Made by a program: the position numbers and the translations under genes. A stretch of DNA of 64,000 nucleotides from Bdellovibrionota bacterium (GTDB lineage: Bacteria > Bdellovibrionota > Bdellovibrionia > Bdellovibrionales > Bdellovibrionaceae), in assembly GCA_963170155.1 (NCBI GenBank), contig CAUJGP010000024.1:407999-471998 (forward strand). The letters run 5' to 3'. A model generated the notes under the pieces. The model did no database searches. It was not told the origin of the DNA and worked only from the letters and a program-made list of their open reading frames with translations. Positions 1 to 9,313 of the stretch are shown in pieces; positions within the stretch are counted from its first letter, which is position 1, and every line of letters starts with the position of its first letter.

Positions 1-650
1 CTCTTTATTCCGAAGAATGTTTTCGTCAAAAATCTCATAGTGAGTGGATGAATGGTGCTATAGAGAGAGCGATTCTAACTCTTGAGAATGGTTGGCATGC
101 TTTAGAGTTGATCGCGTTTATTCATGGACCTGGGAGTTTCACAGGGCTTCGGGTCTCTACCAATATTGCAAAAACAATTGCTTATTCTTATGGGCTTCCT
201 TTGGTGGGTATGAGTAGCTTGGAGATTTTAGCGTACCAGGTGAAGGTCCAAAAAAATCATACAACTCTTGTGCTTCCTGTCATCAATGCTTTTAAGAATA
301 GGGTTTTTTGTGCGTTGTTTTTGAGATCACAGGATCACTGTGAAATGCTCATTCCCCCTCACGATATTGAAGTTGAAAAACTAGAGTCATTTTTAATATC
401 AAATAAAAAAAATTTATTATCAGATTCTATTGTAGTTGTTGGAGATGGATTTACAGCTTATCAAGATGCAATGACATCTTTTTCGCAGCTCAATTTAAAA
501 AGATTGGAGGCTTCCCAGGACTTTCCAACGGCAGCATCATTAGCTCAAATAGTTCAGAATCATGCAAAAAATAATTCTTTTCTGCACTGGAAAGAAGTCG
601 TGCCTGTTTATCTTCGTGCTTCAGCAGCAGAAGAAGCTCTTCGAAAATAA
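1..650 (+). CDS. tsaB: tRNA threonylcarbamoyladenosine biosynthesis protein TsaB (5' end missing)
   Basis: TsaB is the non-catalytic ASKHA-fold partner of TsaD in the complex that makes the t6A modification at position 37 of ANN-decoding tRNAs. The family hallmark HGPGSFTGLRV is visible near the start, followed by a typical TsaB middle and an ending of the form PVYLRAS. The reading frame is open from base 3, before the first ATG at 48, and encodes residues that resemble the segment ahead of the motif in other TsaB proteins. The true start therefore lies upstream of the window and about 216 residues are visible. The call is firm; only the N-terminal strands are missing. Confidence 0.9.
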   Translation, partial: LYSEECFRQKSHSEWMNGAIERAILTLENGWHALELIAFIHGPGSFTGLRVSTNIAKTIAYSYGLPLVGMSSLEILAYQVKVQKNHTTLVLPVINAFKNRVFCALFLRSQDHCEMLIPPHDIEVEKLESFLISNKKNLLSDSIVVVGDGFTAYQDAMTSFSQLNLKRLEASQDFPTAASLAQIVQNHAKNNSFLHWKEVVPVYLRASAAEEALRK

Positions 651-745
651 AATGGCATAAGTCATCTGAGTCGACCTTTAAAGAGGTCTGATAAGACCAG
701 AATTTTTGCTGGTGGATTGCACAATAAGAAGGGGATTGCTAGTCT

Positions 746-1291
746 GTGATCATGGCAGTTGACGAGGATATCTTAAACGATTTTAAAAGCGAGACAAAAG
801 ACCTTGTAAAAGAGCTATTGGAGTTTTTAGAAGAGGCCGATGGTGACCCAAGTGCTTTTGGTAAACTAGAACAGTATGGACAGACCGTGGATCGCATCAT
901 GGGTGGCGCTAAAAGCTTAGCGACTAATTTTATGGAAGATTTTCCTCCAGGACATTTGATTCATCAGATGGGTGACTATGCGGCGCTTTGTAAAGCTGTT
1001 GGGTATAAAGCCTCTCAAATCAGTGAGAATGAACCCTTTTTTAATGTCTGTGTGGCATTTTTATTGGATGCCACAGAGATGTTGCAAAAAATGGTCAATT
1101 TGCTGGGCGCAGATCAAGCCGTCAACGTCAGTTATTTATTGAATAAAACCTTTTTGGATCGTCTTCGATGGATTAATTCACAATTTAAAAGCGACTTGAG
1201 AGCTACTGTTGCGGCAACGGATGCTCAAACACCTAAAAAGATGAATCAATCAGAAATTGATGATCTTCTTAAAAAACTCGGTGTGGGATAA
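746..1291 (+). CDS. Hypothetical helical protein with CheZ/FliM-like CheY-binding tail
   Basis: A 181-residue, probably all-helical cytoplasmic protein with no signal peptide. The N-terminal 60 residues are acidic and look like a histidine-phosphotransfer or CheZ-type helix bundle, but no phospho-accepting His or DxxxQ phosphatase motif is obvious. The last residues, NQSEIDDLLKKLGVG, closely resemble the CheY-P-binding tail of CheZ (ending in VDDLLDSLGF in E. coli) and the N-terminal motif of FliM. This suggests a protein that binds a CheY-like regulator. The start is either GTG 746 or ATG 752; an AAGGGG sequence at 729-734 fits the GTG slightly better. Function is inferred from the tail only. 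Confidence 0.6.
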   Translation: MIMAVDEDILNDFKSETKDLVKELLEFLEEADGDPSAFGKLEQYGQTVDRIMGGAKSLATNFMEDFPPGHLIHQMGDYAALCKAVGYKASQISENEPFFNVCVAFLLDATEMLQKMVNLLGADQAVNVSYLLNKTFLDRLRWINSQFKSDLRATVAATDAQTPKKMNQSEIDDLLKKLGVG

Positions 1292-1296
1292 GTTTT

Positions 1297-1869
1297 TTAA
1301 TTGATAGGAACAACAACAATCTCAGGGTTAAATTCATCTTTGAGAATTCCTTCGATAGCCATGAGTGTACCTTCGGTGGCACTAGGGCAAGTCCCACAAG
1401 CGCCTTGATAATAAACATAAAGTTGAGGGTGTTCGTATTTAATGATTTCGATATCACCGCCATCACCTTGCAATCCGGGTCGAACAGTGTGGTCTAATAT
1501 ATCTTCAATTTGTCTTAACTCCGGCGAAAGACCTTCTCTTTTTTTCTGTTTTTCATCTTCAGCTGTGATATTAGGATTGTGAATGGGCATGTCTCTTTGA
1601 ATAACGGCACTGACAAGATCGCTTAAAGTATCAAAGGGAACTTCAGGAGCATGAGTAATGGTGATCACATTCGAAAAAAAGTGAACTTGCGTGACACCTT
1701 GCAATTGCAAGAGATCTTTTGCCATAACGTGGCTACCGCATTCTGATTCCTCAGAAAAAGTTGCTTTTCCTTGCATAAGAACTGGACGATCGAGAATAAA
1801 TTTCCATGCATAAGGGTTAGGAGTCGGTGAGATACGGATAAGAACTTGTTGTATTGATTGTTCGTTCAT
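1297..1869 (-). CDS. NifU-like iron-sulfur scaffold/carrier protein (Nfu)
   Basis: A two-domain Nfu protein of 190 residues. Residues 8-95 are an Nfu N-terminal domain (NPYAWKFILDRPV region). Residues 115-190 are the NifU C-terminal domain with the cluster-binding CxxC at Cys158 and Cys161 (ACGTCPSA). Such proteins carry a [4Fe-4S] cluster between the SUF machinery and target apoproteins. It is the last gene of the SUF operon and overlaps the sufS stop by four bases (ATGA), so translation is probably coupled. No SufE, SufU or SufA gene is seen in the operon, which makes this Nfu the only visible cluster carrier here. Confidence 0.9.
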   Translation of the reverse strand: MNEQSIQQVLIRISPTPNPYAWKFILDRPVLMQGKATFSEESECGSHVMAKDLLQLQGVTQVHFFSNVITITHAPEVPFDTLSDLVSAVIQRDMPIHNPNITAEDEKQKKREGLSPELRQIEDILDHTVRPGLQGDGGDIEIIKYEHPQLYVYYQGACGTCPSATEGTLMAIEGILKDEFNPEIVVVPIN

Positions 1870-3086
1870 GTGAGTAAATCCTTTGCTTTTATAAGTCCTG
1901 AAATGAGTTTCTCAATTTCTTTTTCAGTATTGTAGATGGAAAAAGAGGCCCTGATGCTTCCCGTGATGTTCATCTTTTTGAGAATGGGTTGAGTGCAGTG
2001 GTGTCCAGTACGGACAGCAATGCCTTGTTGGTTTAGGATAAAGCCAACATCGCTAGGATGAAGATGATTGAGATTGAAAGCGAAAACAGGAATCTTTTTT
2101 GTTATTTGCTTAGGGCCATAGAGAACGAGTCCAGGGACACTTTGGAGTTCTGTAAGGGCTTTTTCAACCAGTTGAGTTTCATGTTTTTCAATCGCTTCAA
2201 AGCCAATTTTTTGAATAAAATCAATAGCGGTCCCTAAGGCGATAGCGCCTCCAACGTCAGGAGTTCCTGCTTCGAATCGAAAAGGTGTGACGTTAAAAGT
2301 GGTTTTGTCAAAGCTCACAGAGGAAATCATGCTTCCTCCCGTTTGATAAGGTGGGAGCTTTTCTAAATGAGCTTTTTTTCCGTAGAGGACACCGATGCCA
2401 AAGGGTGCAAACATTTTATGGCCTGAGAAAACATAAAAATCAGCATCCAATGCTTTAACATCGACTTTTATTTTTCCAACGGCTTGAGCTCCATCTACGA
2501 CAACCAACACATTTTGGGTGTGGGCGAGCGTAATGATTTTTTGAAGATCAATGATGTTACCCAAATGGTTCGAGGCATGTGTGAGTGCCAGAATTTTAGT
2601 CCGAGAATTCATTAAAGATTTGAGCTGTTCCTCTGTGACATCACCTTCCTGTGTAGTTTCTAGGATTTTGAGGACTAATTTTTTTTGATGAGCGATTTGT
2701 TGCCAAGGAACGATATTGGCATGATGTTCAATGTCTGATAAAATAATTTCATCACCTTCTTGCAGGGATTCACTGAGACTATAAGCAAGAAGATTGATTC
2801 CTTCTGTAGTGCCTCGAACAAAAACAACTTCTTCTGTGCTCGCATTGATGAAATCCGCCACTTTATGGCGAGCTTGCTCAAAAAATTCAGTGGAAAGATC
2901 ACTTAAATAATGGGCCCCTCGGTGAACATTTGCAGCTTCATAACTATAAAACTGAGTTAAACGGTCTATGACCACACGGGGTTTTAGAGAAGTTGCAGCA
3001 CTGTCTAAATAAACTAAAGGCTGCTCATTTACTTTTTGAGTTAGGGCAGGAAATTCAGATCGAATGTGTTCGATATTAAAGTTCAT
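1866..3086 (-). CDS. sufS: Cysteine desulfurase SufS
   Basis: A PLP enzyme that takes sulfur from cysteine as a persulfide for iron-sulfur cluster assembly. With the start at 3086 the protein has 406 residues, the usual length. The PLP lysine is Lys224 in SGHKMFAPFG, and the persulfide-forming cysteine is Cys364 in RTGHHCTQP. An in-frame ATG at 3104 would add six residues, but the ATG at 3086 is preceded by AAGGA and overlaps the sufD stop as ATGA, so it is preferred. SufS normally needs SufE or SufU; neither is present next to it. Confidence 0.94.
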   Translation of the reverse strand: MNFNIEHIRSEFPALTQKVNEQPLVYLDSAATSLKPRVVIDRLTQFYSYEAANVHRGAHYLSDLSTEFFEQARHKVADFINASTEEVVFVRGTTEGINLLAYSLSESLQEGDEIILSDIEHHANIVPWQQIAHQKKLVLKILETTQEGDVTEEQLKSLMNSRTKILALTHASNHLGNIIDLQKIITLAHTQNVLVVVDGAQAVGKIKVDVKALDADFYVFSGHKMFAPFGIGVLYGKKAHLEKLPPYQTGGSMISSVSFDKTTFNVTPFRFEAGTPDVGGAIALGTAIDFIQKIGFEAIEKHETQLVEKALTELQSVPGLVLYGPKQITKKIPVFAFNLNHLHPSDVGFILNQQGIAVRTGHHCTQPILKKMNITGSIRASFSIYNTEKEIEKLISGLIKAKDLLT

Positions 3087-4447
3087 TGGAAATCCTTCAT
3101 CCAAAATTCTTTGATGCGCGATTTTAGATAATTGGGGACGCTTTTAACGGTGAGTTCATCACAGAGTTCCATTAAAAAACCTAAGCATAACATGGAACGG
3201 ACTTTTTCTTCGGAAATCCCGCGGCTTTGAAAGTAAAATAATTCATCGGGATTTAAAGAGCCAACAGTAGCTCCATGGGTTGCTTTGACGTCATCAGCGT
3301 AAATTTCAAGTTCTGGCTTAGTATCAACCTCTGCGGTGGAACTGAGAAGTAAGCTTTGATGAAGTTGCGAACAATCTGTTTTTTGTCCCGCAGGATGAAT
3401 TTTTATAAAACCATTGAAAATGGCTCTCGATTGGTCGGTCAGTAAATTTTTAAAAATCTGTTGGCATTGGTTGGCTGAATTTGAAAACTCAATGCGAGAC
3501 GGTTGGTCGATAACTCCGTCTTTTTGAGAAAACCCAAAGCTGTGTATGATCATTTCAGCATCAGAGCCTTCTGTTCGGATATTCAATTCGTTTCTCTTCC
3601 AACCCTCACAAAAGATTCCTTGAAGATAATGCAGCTTTGATTTGTTTTGCAGGGTGATGTGGGTGCGATGCGTGTCTTGGTGCGAAGCTGGAGTTTCACT
3701 CCATTGGATGAAGTTTAAATGAGCTTCATCTTCTATTTGTATGAGGCTTGTGGAGTTATTCCACGAAGACCCTGATACACCATGTGCATTTGATTCTAGG
3801 GAAGAGGTAACCATGTGTGTTTCTATCAACGTAGCTTCAGATCCTTTTGCGCAAGAAACAACAAACCGTGTTTGGAATAGGGGATTCGATGAGCTATCCG
3901 ATGAATGAAGATAAATGAGATGCAAGGGTTTTTTGAGCTTAGCTTGTTCGTTGATTTTTAAAAAATAACCATCCTCAAAATAACTTAAATTGAGGGCTTC
4001 GAGTTTGTTTTCTTCTGTTTTAAATGAAGACGAATCAATAAGACCCTGTTCTAAGGCTTTTTTTAGGCTGATTATTTGAAAGTGAGGGGATATCAAGCCA
4101 TTTTTAGAATCTTCAGAAAGAATGATTTGTCCTTGATGAATGATAATTGTTTCAAAACGAGGATCAATAAAATCTTTAAGTGAGGCTCGAAGAGTTGCTT
4201 GTATGGCATTAAAATCAAGAGGGTTTTTATTTGTTGTTACATCTTTTTTATCTTCAGAGATCGCATTGATTTGCGGGAGGTAGTCACCTTGAAGTTTATG
4301 TGTTGGTGAATATCTCCATAATTCCATTTTTTTGGATGGCCAGTTCAGTTCTTCAAATTTTTTAGACGCAAGTTTACGAATGAAAGCGTGAGTTTGAGGT
4401 TCTCCGGATCGTTGATTTAGTTGTTCACTCATTTTAATTAAATTCAT
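3083..4447 (-). CDS. sufD: Fe-S cluster assembly protein SufD
   Basis: SufD pairs with SufB in the SufBC2D scaffold and is needed for iron entry. The C-terminal half is the conserved beta-helix core, with the family ending HGATVGSLNPDELFYFQSRG, which includes the histidine equivalent to the essential SufD His360 of E. coli. The N-terminal 200 residues are more divergent, as is usual. The ATG at 4447 is preferred because GAGG lies 8 bases upstream; an ATG at 4468 lies in the same frame with a weaker site. The gene sits between sufC and sufS in the operon. Confidence 0.92.
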   Translation of the reverse strand: MNLIKMSEQLNQRSGEPQTHAFIRKLASKKFEELNWPSKKMELWRYSPTHKLQGDYLPQINAISEDKKDVTTNKNPLDFNAIQATLRASLKDFIDPRFETIIIHQGQIILSEDSKNGLISPHFQIISLKKALEQGLIDSSSFKTEENKLEALNLSYFEDGYFLKINEQAKLKKPLHLIYLHSSDSSSNPLFQTRFVVSCAKGSEATLIETHMVTSSLESNAHGVSGSSWNNSTSLIQIEDEAHLNFIQWSETPASHQDTHRTHITLQNKSKLHYLQGIFCEGWKRNELNIRTEGSDAEMIIHSFGFSQKDGVIDQPSRIEFSNSANQCQQIFKNLLTDQSRAIFNGFIKIHPAGQKTDCSQLHQSLLLSSTAEVDTKPELEIYADDVKATHGATVGSLNPDELFYFQSRGISEEKVRSMLCLGFLMELCDELTVKSVPNYLKSRIKEFWMKDFQ

Positions 4448-4522
4448 TTTTGTATCCTCAATTTTCATCTTGCAATTCTACTTTTATGCGCAGTTATTTG
4501 ATGGCCTTTTGTTTATTTATTT

Positions 4523-5272
4523 TTACAGAAGCCAGTCATATCCTTTTTCTTCTAATTTCAAGGCTAAGCTTTTATCACCCGTTTCAATGATTTTTCCATC
4601 GGCAAGGACGTGCACAAAATCGGGTTGAATGTAATTGAGCAGCCTTTGATAGTGAGTGATGAGTAGAATGGAATTATTTGGCGTGCGCAACTTGTTGACT
4701 CCGTCAGCAACGATTCGAAGGGCATCAATATCCAAACCCGAATCCGTTTCATCAAGAATGGAAAAACGAGGGGAGAGCACGGCCATTTGTAAAATTTCAT
4801 TTCTTTTTTTCTCTCCGCCTGAAAAGCCAACATTGACCGAACGATCTAAAAATTCTGGCTTCATATCGACTAACCTCATTTTTTCAAGGGCATAAGTCCT
4901 GAAATCAGTCTCTTTCATTTGATCAGCACCATGATGGAGACAAAGAGCTTTGAATGCCTCATAGAGAAAGTTGAAATTACTGACGCCTGGCACTTCAATG
5001 GGGTATTGGTAAGCTAAAAAAACGCCTTCTTTCGCTCTGACATCAGGTTCTAGCCCAAGAAGATCAGTCTTTTGAAAATTGATATCATATAAAACTTCTC
5101 CTTCAGTCACTTCGTATGAAGGATGACCTGCGAGGACTTTAGAGAGGCTGCTTTTGCCAGAGCCGTTGGGTCCCATAATAGCATGGGTTTCCCCCGCTTT
5201 TATGTTTAAATTAATGCCTTTTAAAACGCTTTTATCTCCGATTTTTGCGTGAAGATTTTTTATTTCAATCAT
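4523..5272 (-). CDS. sufC: Fe-S cluster assembly ATPase SufC
   Basis: A cytoplasmic ABC-type ATPase of 249 residues that drives conformational change in the SufBCD scaffold. Walker A is GPNGSGKSS at residues 34-42, the signature is FSGGEKKR around 150-157, and Walker B is SILDETDSGLD around 171-181. The FSGGEKKRNEI signature is specific to SufC, as opposed to transporter ATPases. It has no membrane partner and lies between sufB and sufD. Confidence 0.95.
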   Translation of the reverse strand: MIEIKNLHAKIGDKSVLKGINLNIKAGETHAIMGPNGSGKSSLSKVLAGHPSYEVTEGEVLYDINFQKTDLLGLEPDVRAKEGVFLAYQYPIEVPGVSNFNFLYEAFKALCLHHGADQMKETDFRTYALEKMRLVDMKPEFLDRSVNVGFSGGEKKRNEILQMAVLSPRFSILDETDSGLDIDALRIVADGVNKLRTPNNSILLITHYQRLLNYIQPDFVHVLADGKIIETGDKSLALKLEEKGYDWLL

Positions 5273-5383
5273 TTTTATGTACCTCTAATTTTCATTTCAA
5301 TCAATTACAGTCTGCTTTTAATCAATCTGGTGTGATCTCTTTTATTATCCTGTTTATTCCGCAGAATTATTAAAGTCGTAATC
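5273..5383 (-). other. sufB-sufC intergenic spacer with a repeated 13-mer
   Basis: A 111-base spacer inside the SUF operon. Bases 5369-5381 carry ATTAAAGTCGTAA, also found exactly at 7412-7424 in the leader of the Rrf2 gene. The core AAAGTCGTA occurs a third time at 7612-7620. The placement suggests a regulator site or internal promoter, but a chance match of this length is possible in AT-rich DNA. Confidence 0.25.
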
Positions 5384-6802
5384 TCACCCGATGCTGTTTT
5401 CTAGTTTCATTTCGATCAATTTGACAGCTTCAATAGAAAACTCCAAAGGAAGTTCCTTAAAAACTTGATGGCAAAATCCATTTACTAACATGGAAATTGC
5501 TTTTTCATTATCAAGTCCCCTCGATTGCATATAAAAAAGTTGGTCTTCTGAAATGCGAGAAGTGGAGGCTTCATGTTCTAGTGTTGCGGAGGGATTTTTC
5601 ACTTCAATATAAGGAATTGTATGCGCGCTGGATTTATCTCCAACAAGCATTGAATCACATTGAGAATAATTCCGGGCATTTTGGGCACTGGGTAGAATTT
5701 TAACGAGGCCTCGATAGGTGTTGGAAGATTGACCCGTTGAGATTCCTTTTGAAATGATAGTGCTGCGAGAATTTTTTCCAATATGAATCATTTTAGTTCC
5801 TGTATCCGCTTGCATGAAGTCATGAGTCAGGGCAACAGAATAAAAGTGAGCCTCTGTATCTTGACCTTGCAGAATCACACTAGGGTATTTCCATGTGATG
5901 GCCGAACCAGATTCTACTTGCGTCCACGAAATTTTCGATTTGTTACCAGAGCATTTTCCTCTCTTGGTTACAAAATTATAAATTCCTCCCTTACCCTCTT
6001 TATTTCCTGTGTACCAATTTTGAACTGTGGAGTATTTGATCTCAGACTGTTCCAAGGCTATGAGTTCAACAACAGCAGCATGCAATTGATTTTCATCTCT
6101 TTGGGGAGCCGTGCAGCCTTCGAGGTAATTTACAAAGCTTCCTTCATCGGCAATGATCAAAGTCCGTTCGAACTGCCCTGTTTCTTTGGCATTGATTCTA
6201 AAGTAAGTGGATAAATCAATGGGACACCGAACTCCTTTGGGAATATAAACAAAAGATCCATCAGTAAAAACGGCTGAATTGAGAGCTGCATAAAAGTTGT
6301 CAGTCAAGGGGACAACTGAACCAAGGTATTTTTTAACGAGATCAGGATACTTTTGAATGGCTTCAGTAATGGAGCAAAAAACCACGCCTACTTTTTCAAG
6401 TTCTTCTTTGTGAGTTGTGGCAATGGAAACACTGTCGAATACCACATCCATTGCAACACCGCTGATCCTTTTTTGCTCTTGAAGTGGAATTCCTAAACGT
6501 TCAAAAGTTCGAAGAAGTTCAGGATCGAGCTCATCTAGATTCTTAGGAGAATTCTTTTTTTGTTTTGGTGCTGAGTAATAGCTGATATCCTGAAAATCAA
6601 TGGTCTCATAGTGAACTTTAGCCCAATGAGGTTCAACCATGCTTTTCCAGTGATGAAAGGCCTTCAAGCGAAATTGAAGTAAAAATTCGGGTTCATTTTT
6701 CTTTTGGGAGATCCAACGAATAGTCTCTTCTGTCAGTCCTTTAGGGGCTGTTTCTGATGAGATGTTAGTTTCAAATCCATACTTATACTCTGTATTATTC
6801 AT
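5384..6802 (-). CDS. sufB: Fe-S cluster assembly protein SufB
   Basis: The scaffold subunit on which the SUF [4Fe-4S] cluster is built. It has 472 residues, the normal length. Family features include [20 protein letters not shown], the EGCTAP segment, and the C-terminal block [20 protein letters not shown] that carries conserved ligand residues. The start codon overlaps the stop of the Rrf2 gene (ATGA at 6799-6802), so sufB is translationally coupled to its likely regulator. This is the first enzyme gene of the operon. Confidence 0.95.
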   Translation of the reverse strand: MNNTEYKYGFETNISSETAPKGLTEETIRWISQKKNEPEFLLQFRLKAFHHWKSMVEPHWAKVHYETIDFQDISYYSAPKQKKNSPKNLDELDPELLRTFERLGIPLQEQKRISGVAMDVVFDSVSIATTHKEELEKVGVVFCSITEAIQKYPDLVKKYLGSVVPLTDNFYAALNSAVFTDGSFVYIPKGVRCPIDLSTYFRINAKETGQFERTLIIADEGSFVNYLEGCTAPQRDENQLHAAVVELIALEQSEIKYSTVQNWYTGNKEGKGGIYNFVTKRGKCSGNKSKISWTQVESGSAITWKYPSVILQGQDTEAHFYSVALTHDFMQADTGTKMIHIGKNSRSTIISKGISTGQSSNTYRGLVKILPSAQNARNYSQCDSMLVGDKSSAHTIPYIEVKNPSATLEHEASTSRISEDQLFYMQSRGLDNEKAISMLVNGFCHQVFKELPLEFSIEAVKLIEMKLENSIG

Positions 6803-7395
6803 AGTTCTGTTTCCGTTTCTAAAGATTGAGGGTGTATGAGAGAGCTTTCTTTTTGCGGCAGTTGCTTTTTTCTTGAATTGTCACGTTTTAAGATCTGTGG
6901 GCTCTCACTTTGAGAAGAAGGCAGAGATTCAAGTCCGTGGTTAAGTTCTTTTAATGGAACATTCAGCTCTATGGAAGTGGATGGGGCAGGACGTTGGTTT
7001 TCTACAATCAATGAATGTACGGTAAGGCTTTGATAGAAGGCCATCAATTGATCGTTAAGATTTTGAACGGGGCTTACTATATTGCATTTTTGTTTAATGT
7101 GACATGATGAAGAAAGACAGCGTACAAGTTTCAAAGGCCCCAGAATCAACACAGACAGATCGTAGAAAGTAACTTTAGCCAAGTCTTTGATAATGATATA
7201 ACCACCACTGACTCCTTGTGTGGAATGAAGCCAACCATTGTGAGCGAGAACTTGTAGAATGCGGGCAATGGTATCAAAGGAACATCCATAGGTGTCGGAG
7301 ATTTCTTTAGCTGTAGAGATCTCCCCAGGTCTTTTGCGAGACATGTGTTTAAGGGCTATGAGCGCGTATTCTATTTTACGGTTCATCTTAAACAT
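6799..7395 (-). CDS. Rrf2-family transcriptional regulator (IscR/SufR type)
   Basis: A winged-helix Rrf2 regulator of 198 residues. Residues 1-75 contain the helix-turn-helix and wing ([19 protein letters not shown], then GVSGGY). Three cysteines at 93, 98 and 104 match almost exactly the [2Fe-2S] ligands of IscR (Cys92, 98, 104), so cluster sensing is likely. A C-terminal tail of about 60 residues after the core is longer than usual and Ser/Pro-rich. As first gene of the SUF operon it probably regulates the operon in response to Fe-S status. The ATG at 7395 has GGGAG seven bases upstream. Confidence 0.88.
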   Translation of the reverse strand: MFKMNRKIEYALIALKHMSRKRPGEISTAKEISDTYGCSFDTIARILQVLAHNGWLHSTQGVSGGYIIIKDLAKVTFYDLSVLILGPLKLVRCLSSSCHIKQKCNIVSPVQNLNDQLMAFYQSLTVHSLIVENQRPAPSTSIELNVPLKELNHGLESLPSSQSESPQILKRDNSRKKQLPQKESSLIHPQSLETETEL

Positions 7396-8278
7396 ATTTC
7401 TTCTCCCGAAGATTAAAGTCGTAAAAGGCGTCTTTTTTAGACGTCTTTTGGGTTGTAGGCCTTCTTGGTTATCTCTGTGTGTTTTCTCTTTTCGTATCGT
7501 TGATTCAAGAGAAGGTTCAGCAGTAAATGGAATTCAGAAGGATCAGTCGCGGAAAGAGGTGTAAACGAAAATCAATTGAAATTCACCCATTTTCTTATAA
7601 ATAAGACAAAAAAAGTCGTATTTAGAGGGTATTTTATAAAAGTTCTCTATCTTTGGCGTGAGTGGACTTTGATTTTATCAGTAAAAGGGATTATGGATAA
7701 GTACAACTACCATTTTATATAGTAATATTAAGTGGTTATAGGGATACTTAAGGTGTGCCCTCTCCTTGACGAATAGGACAGGCCAAAAAGAATCACTATC
7801 TTGAGTTTTTTCTTAAATAAAATAAAGCAGACTCGTTTTTGATTATTTGATTAAAGGTTGAGCTTTTATAGAACTTGATGGTCGTTCTTACTCCAAGTCT
7901 AAAACTAAATACTAACTTCGTTATACTTCTCTGATTGGGCGAGGTGAAATCATCTTTTTTATTTTTTCAAATGAAGTTAACGGACCTTTTTCAATAAGAA
8001 GAGAGTATGTCTGAGATTTTTTTGACTCAATACTTTATTAGTCGTGGCTCCAGTTATTATGCTTGTTTGATCAAGAAAATTCATACAATTTACAACTCAC
8101 AACTAAGATAAATAAAAATTATTTTTATAAGCTATTAACTTCAGAGAGAACCTTTTTGGTGTATAAATTTTTGACAATACGATACTAAATAGAGCTGTCT
8201 TATTGATATGCACAGTCAGGTTTCATTGATAGGTTTCTTGGCATTTAATTTGCTTATTACAATCTCTGAGGTGCTCCT
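7396..8278. other. Long divergent intergenic region between the SUF operon and the 8.3 kb gene
   Basis: About 880 AT-rich bases with no convincing gene. An 11-base inverted repeat, AAAAGGCGTCT (7423-7433) against AGACGTCTTTT (7439-7449) with one G-T pair, lies just upstream of the Rrf2 start and would form a hairpin in the SUF leader. A repeated AAAGTCGTA element occurs at 7612-7620. The right end holds the sigma-54-like promoter described separately. The rest shows nothing recognisable. Confidence 0.5.
8238..8254 (+). promoter_or_regulatory. Sigma-54 (RpoN) type promoter
   Basis: TTGGCATTTAATTTGCT matches the -24/-12 consensus: GG at 8240-8241 and GC at 8252-8253 are separated by exactly ten bases, with TTGGCA and TTGC in the expected places. 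The predicted start of transcription is near 8265, leaving a short leader with a GAGG site before the ATG at 8279. No activator site could be identified. This is a sequence match only. Confidence 0.55.
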
Positions 8279-9313
8279 ATGAGATTGACCAATATTAAAT
8301 TATTATTGTTTATTTTAATGAGTATTAAAATACCGTTAGTTTCTGCACAACAAATTTCTCGGGAGTCATCGGCAATAAGTTCAATGCATTATACGACTAA
8401 AGGTTCGGAAAGCACCTATGAAAAAAATAGAGTGTCAGATGCAAATGCAAAACAATTCGAGATTAATTATAAAGTTACAGGAAACACGGGAAACAATAGT
8501 AAGGACGAGTTTCAATTATCCATGACAGTCAATCGCTCTGAAAAGCAAGATTTAGCGAATGCTTTTAGCGATTATCAGAAAGCCCTCAATGATCTGAGAG
8601 CCAATGCAGCTCAAGAGAGCACGAAAGTAAGGCCATGGGCAGCGCTGGGTCAAACTATGCGACAATTTCCTTTGGAGTTTGTGGGTTTCCAAGCCGGTCT
8701 TGGTTTTATGGCTTTGGTTGAGATGACGTTCCGTTATCATAATAATCCTTTGGCTTTTCAACAGGCTTTGGAAACCTTAACGCTTGAAAATTCCATGGGG
8801 GCATTTTCATTTTTTGCTTTTATGTATGCAAGTCGGCTTTCGATGCCTGTGTGGATTAAACTTATTCAGAGTCCTCAAATTAGAGCTTATTTTCCAATGT
8901 TCATGGGTATGCTAGCGTCTAATTTTTCGCATATGTATTTAGAGCCGCTGCTTCCATGTGCTAAAGACGTTATTAATCGATTAGATCCTGCACACTCTGT
9001 CAATAGAGTGGAATTAGATCGGGGGACTCCCAAATCTTGTTCTCAGGCCTACGACGAGTTGGTGATGAATGGAAATTTCGCTCAAATGGCACCGATGCTT
9101 ATTTCGGGGCTTCTTTCAATGCCCGTGTCTTCTGCGATTCAGTCAACTTTTAGAAGCTTGGCAGAAATAGCGAAGAAAGAGCCCATTACAGAAATGGTTA
9201 AAGATAATAATGGAAATTCTAAAAAAGTTTTCAATAAAGCAGGTCAAAGCTTTTTTTCTAAGGAGTTCAGGGCGTCCTGGAATAAAATAACCAATTTTAT
9301 TCCAGGTTTTTGA
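8279..9313 (+). CDS. N-terminal part of a large secreted/membrane protein, ended by an in-frame TGA
   Basis: 344 residues starting with a signal peptide (cleavage likely after VSA at residue 23), then a polar stretch, then four hydrophobic segments around residues 120-150, 165-190, 200-225 and 265-285. The TGA at 9311-9313 is followed in the same frame by open sequence that runs to 12124. The hydrophobic pattern also continues across the stop. This is most simply the 5' part of one 1281-codon gene broken by a nonsense change. Genuine truncation, split translation or a sequence error are alternatives. The family is not recognised. A sigma-54-like promoter lies just upstream. Confidence 0.6.
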   Translation: MRLTNIKLLLFILMSIKIPLVSAQQISRESSAISSMHYTTKGSESTYEKNRVSDANAKQFEINYKVTGNTGNNSKDEFQLSMTVNRSEKQDLANAFSDYQKALNDLRANAAQESTKVRPWAALGQTMRQFPLEFVGFQAGLGFMALVEMTFRYHNNPLAFQQALETLTLENSMGAFSFFAFMYASRLSMPVWIKLIQSPQIRAYFPMFMGMLASNFSHMYLEPLLPCAKDVINRLDPAHSVNRVELDRGTPKSCSQAYDELVMNGNFAQMAPMLISGLLSMPVSSAIQSTFRSLAEIAKKEPITEMVKDNNGNSKKVFNKAGQSFFSKEFRASWNKITNFIPGF

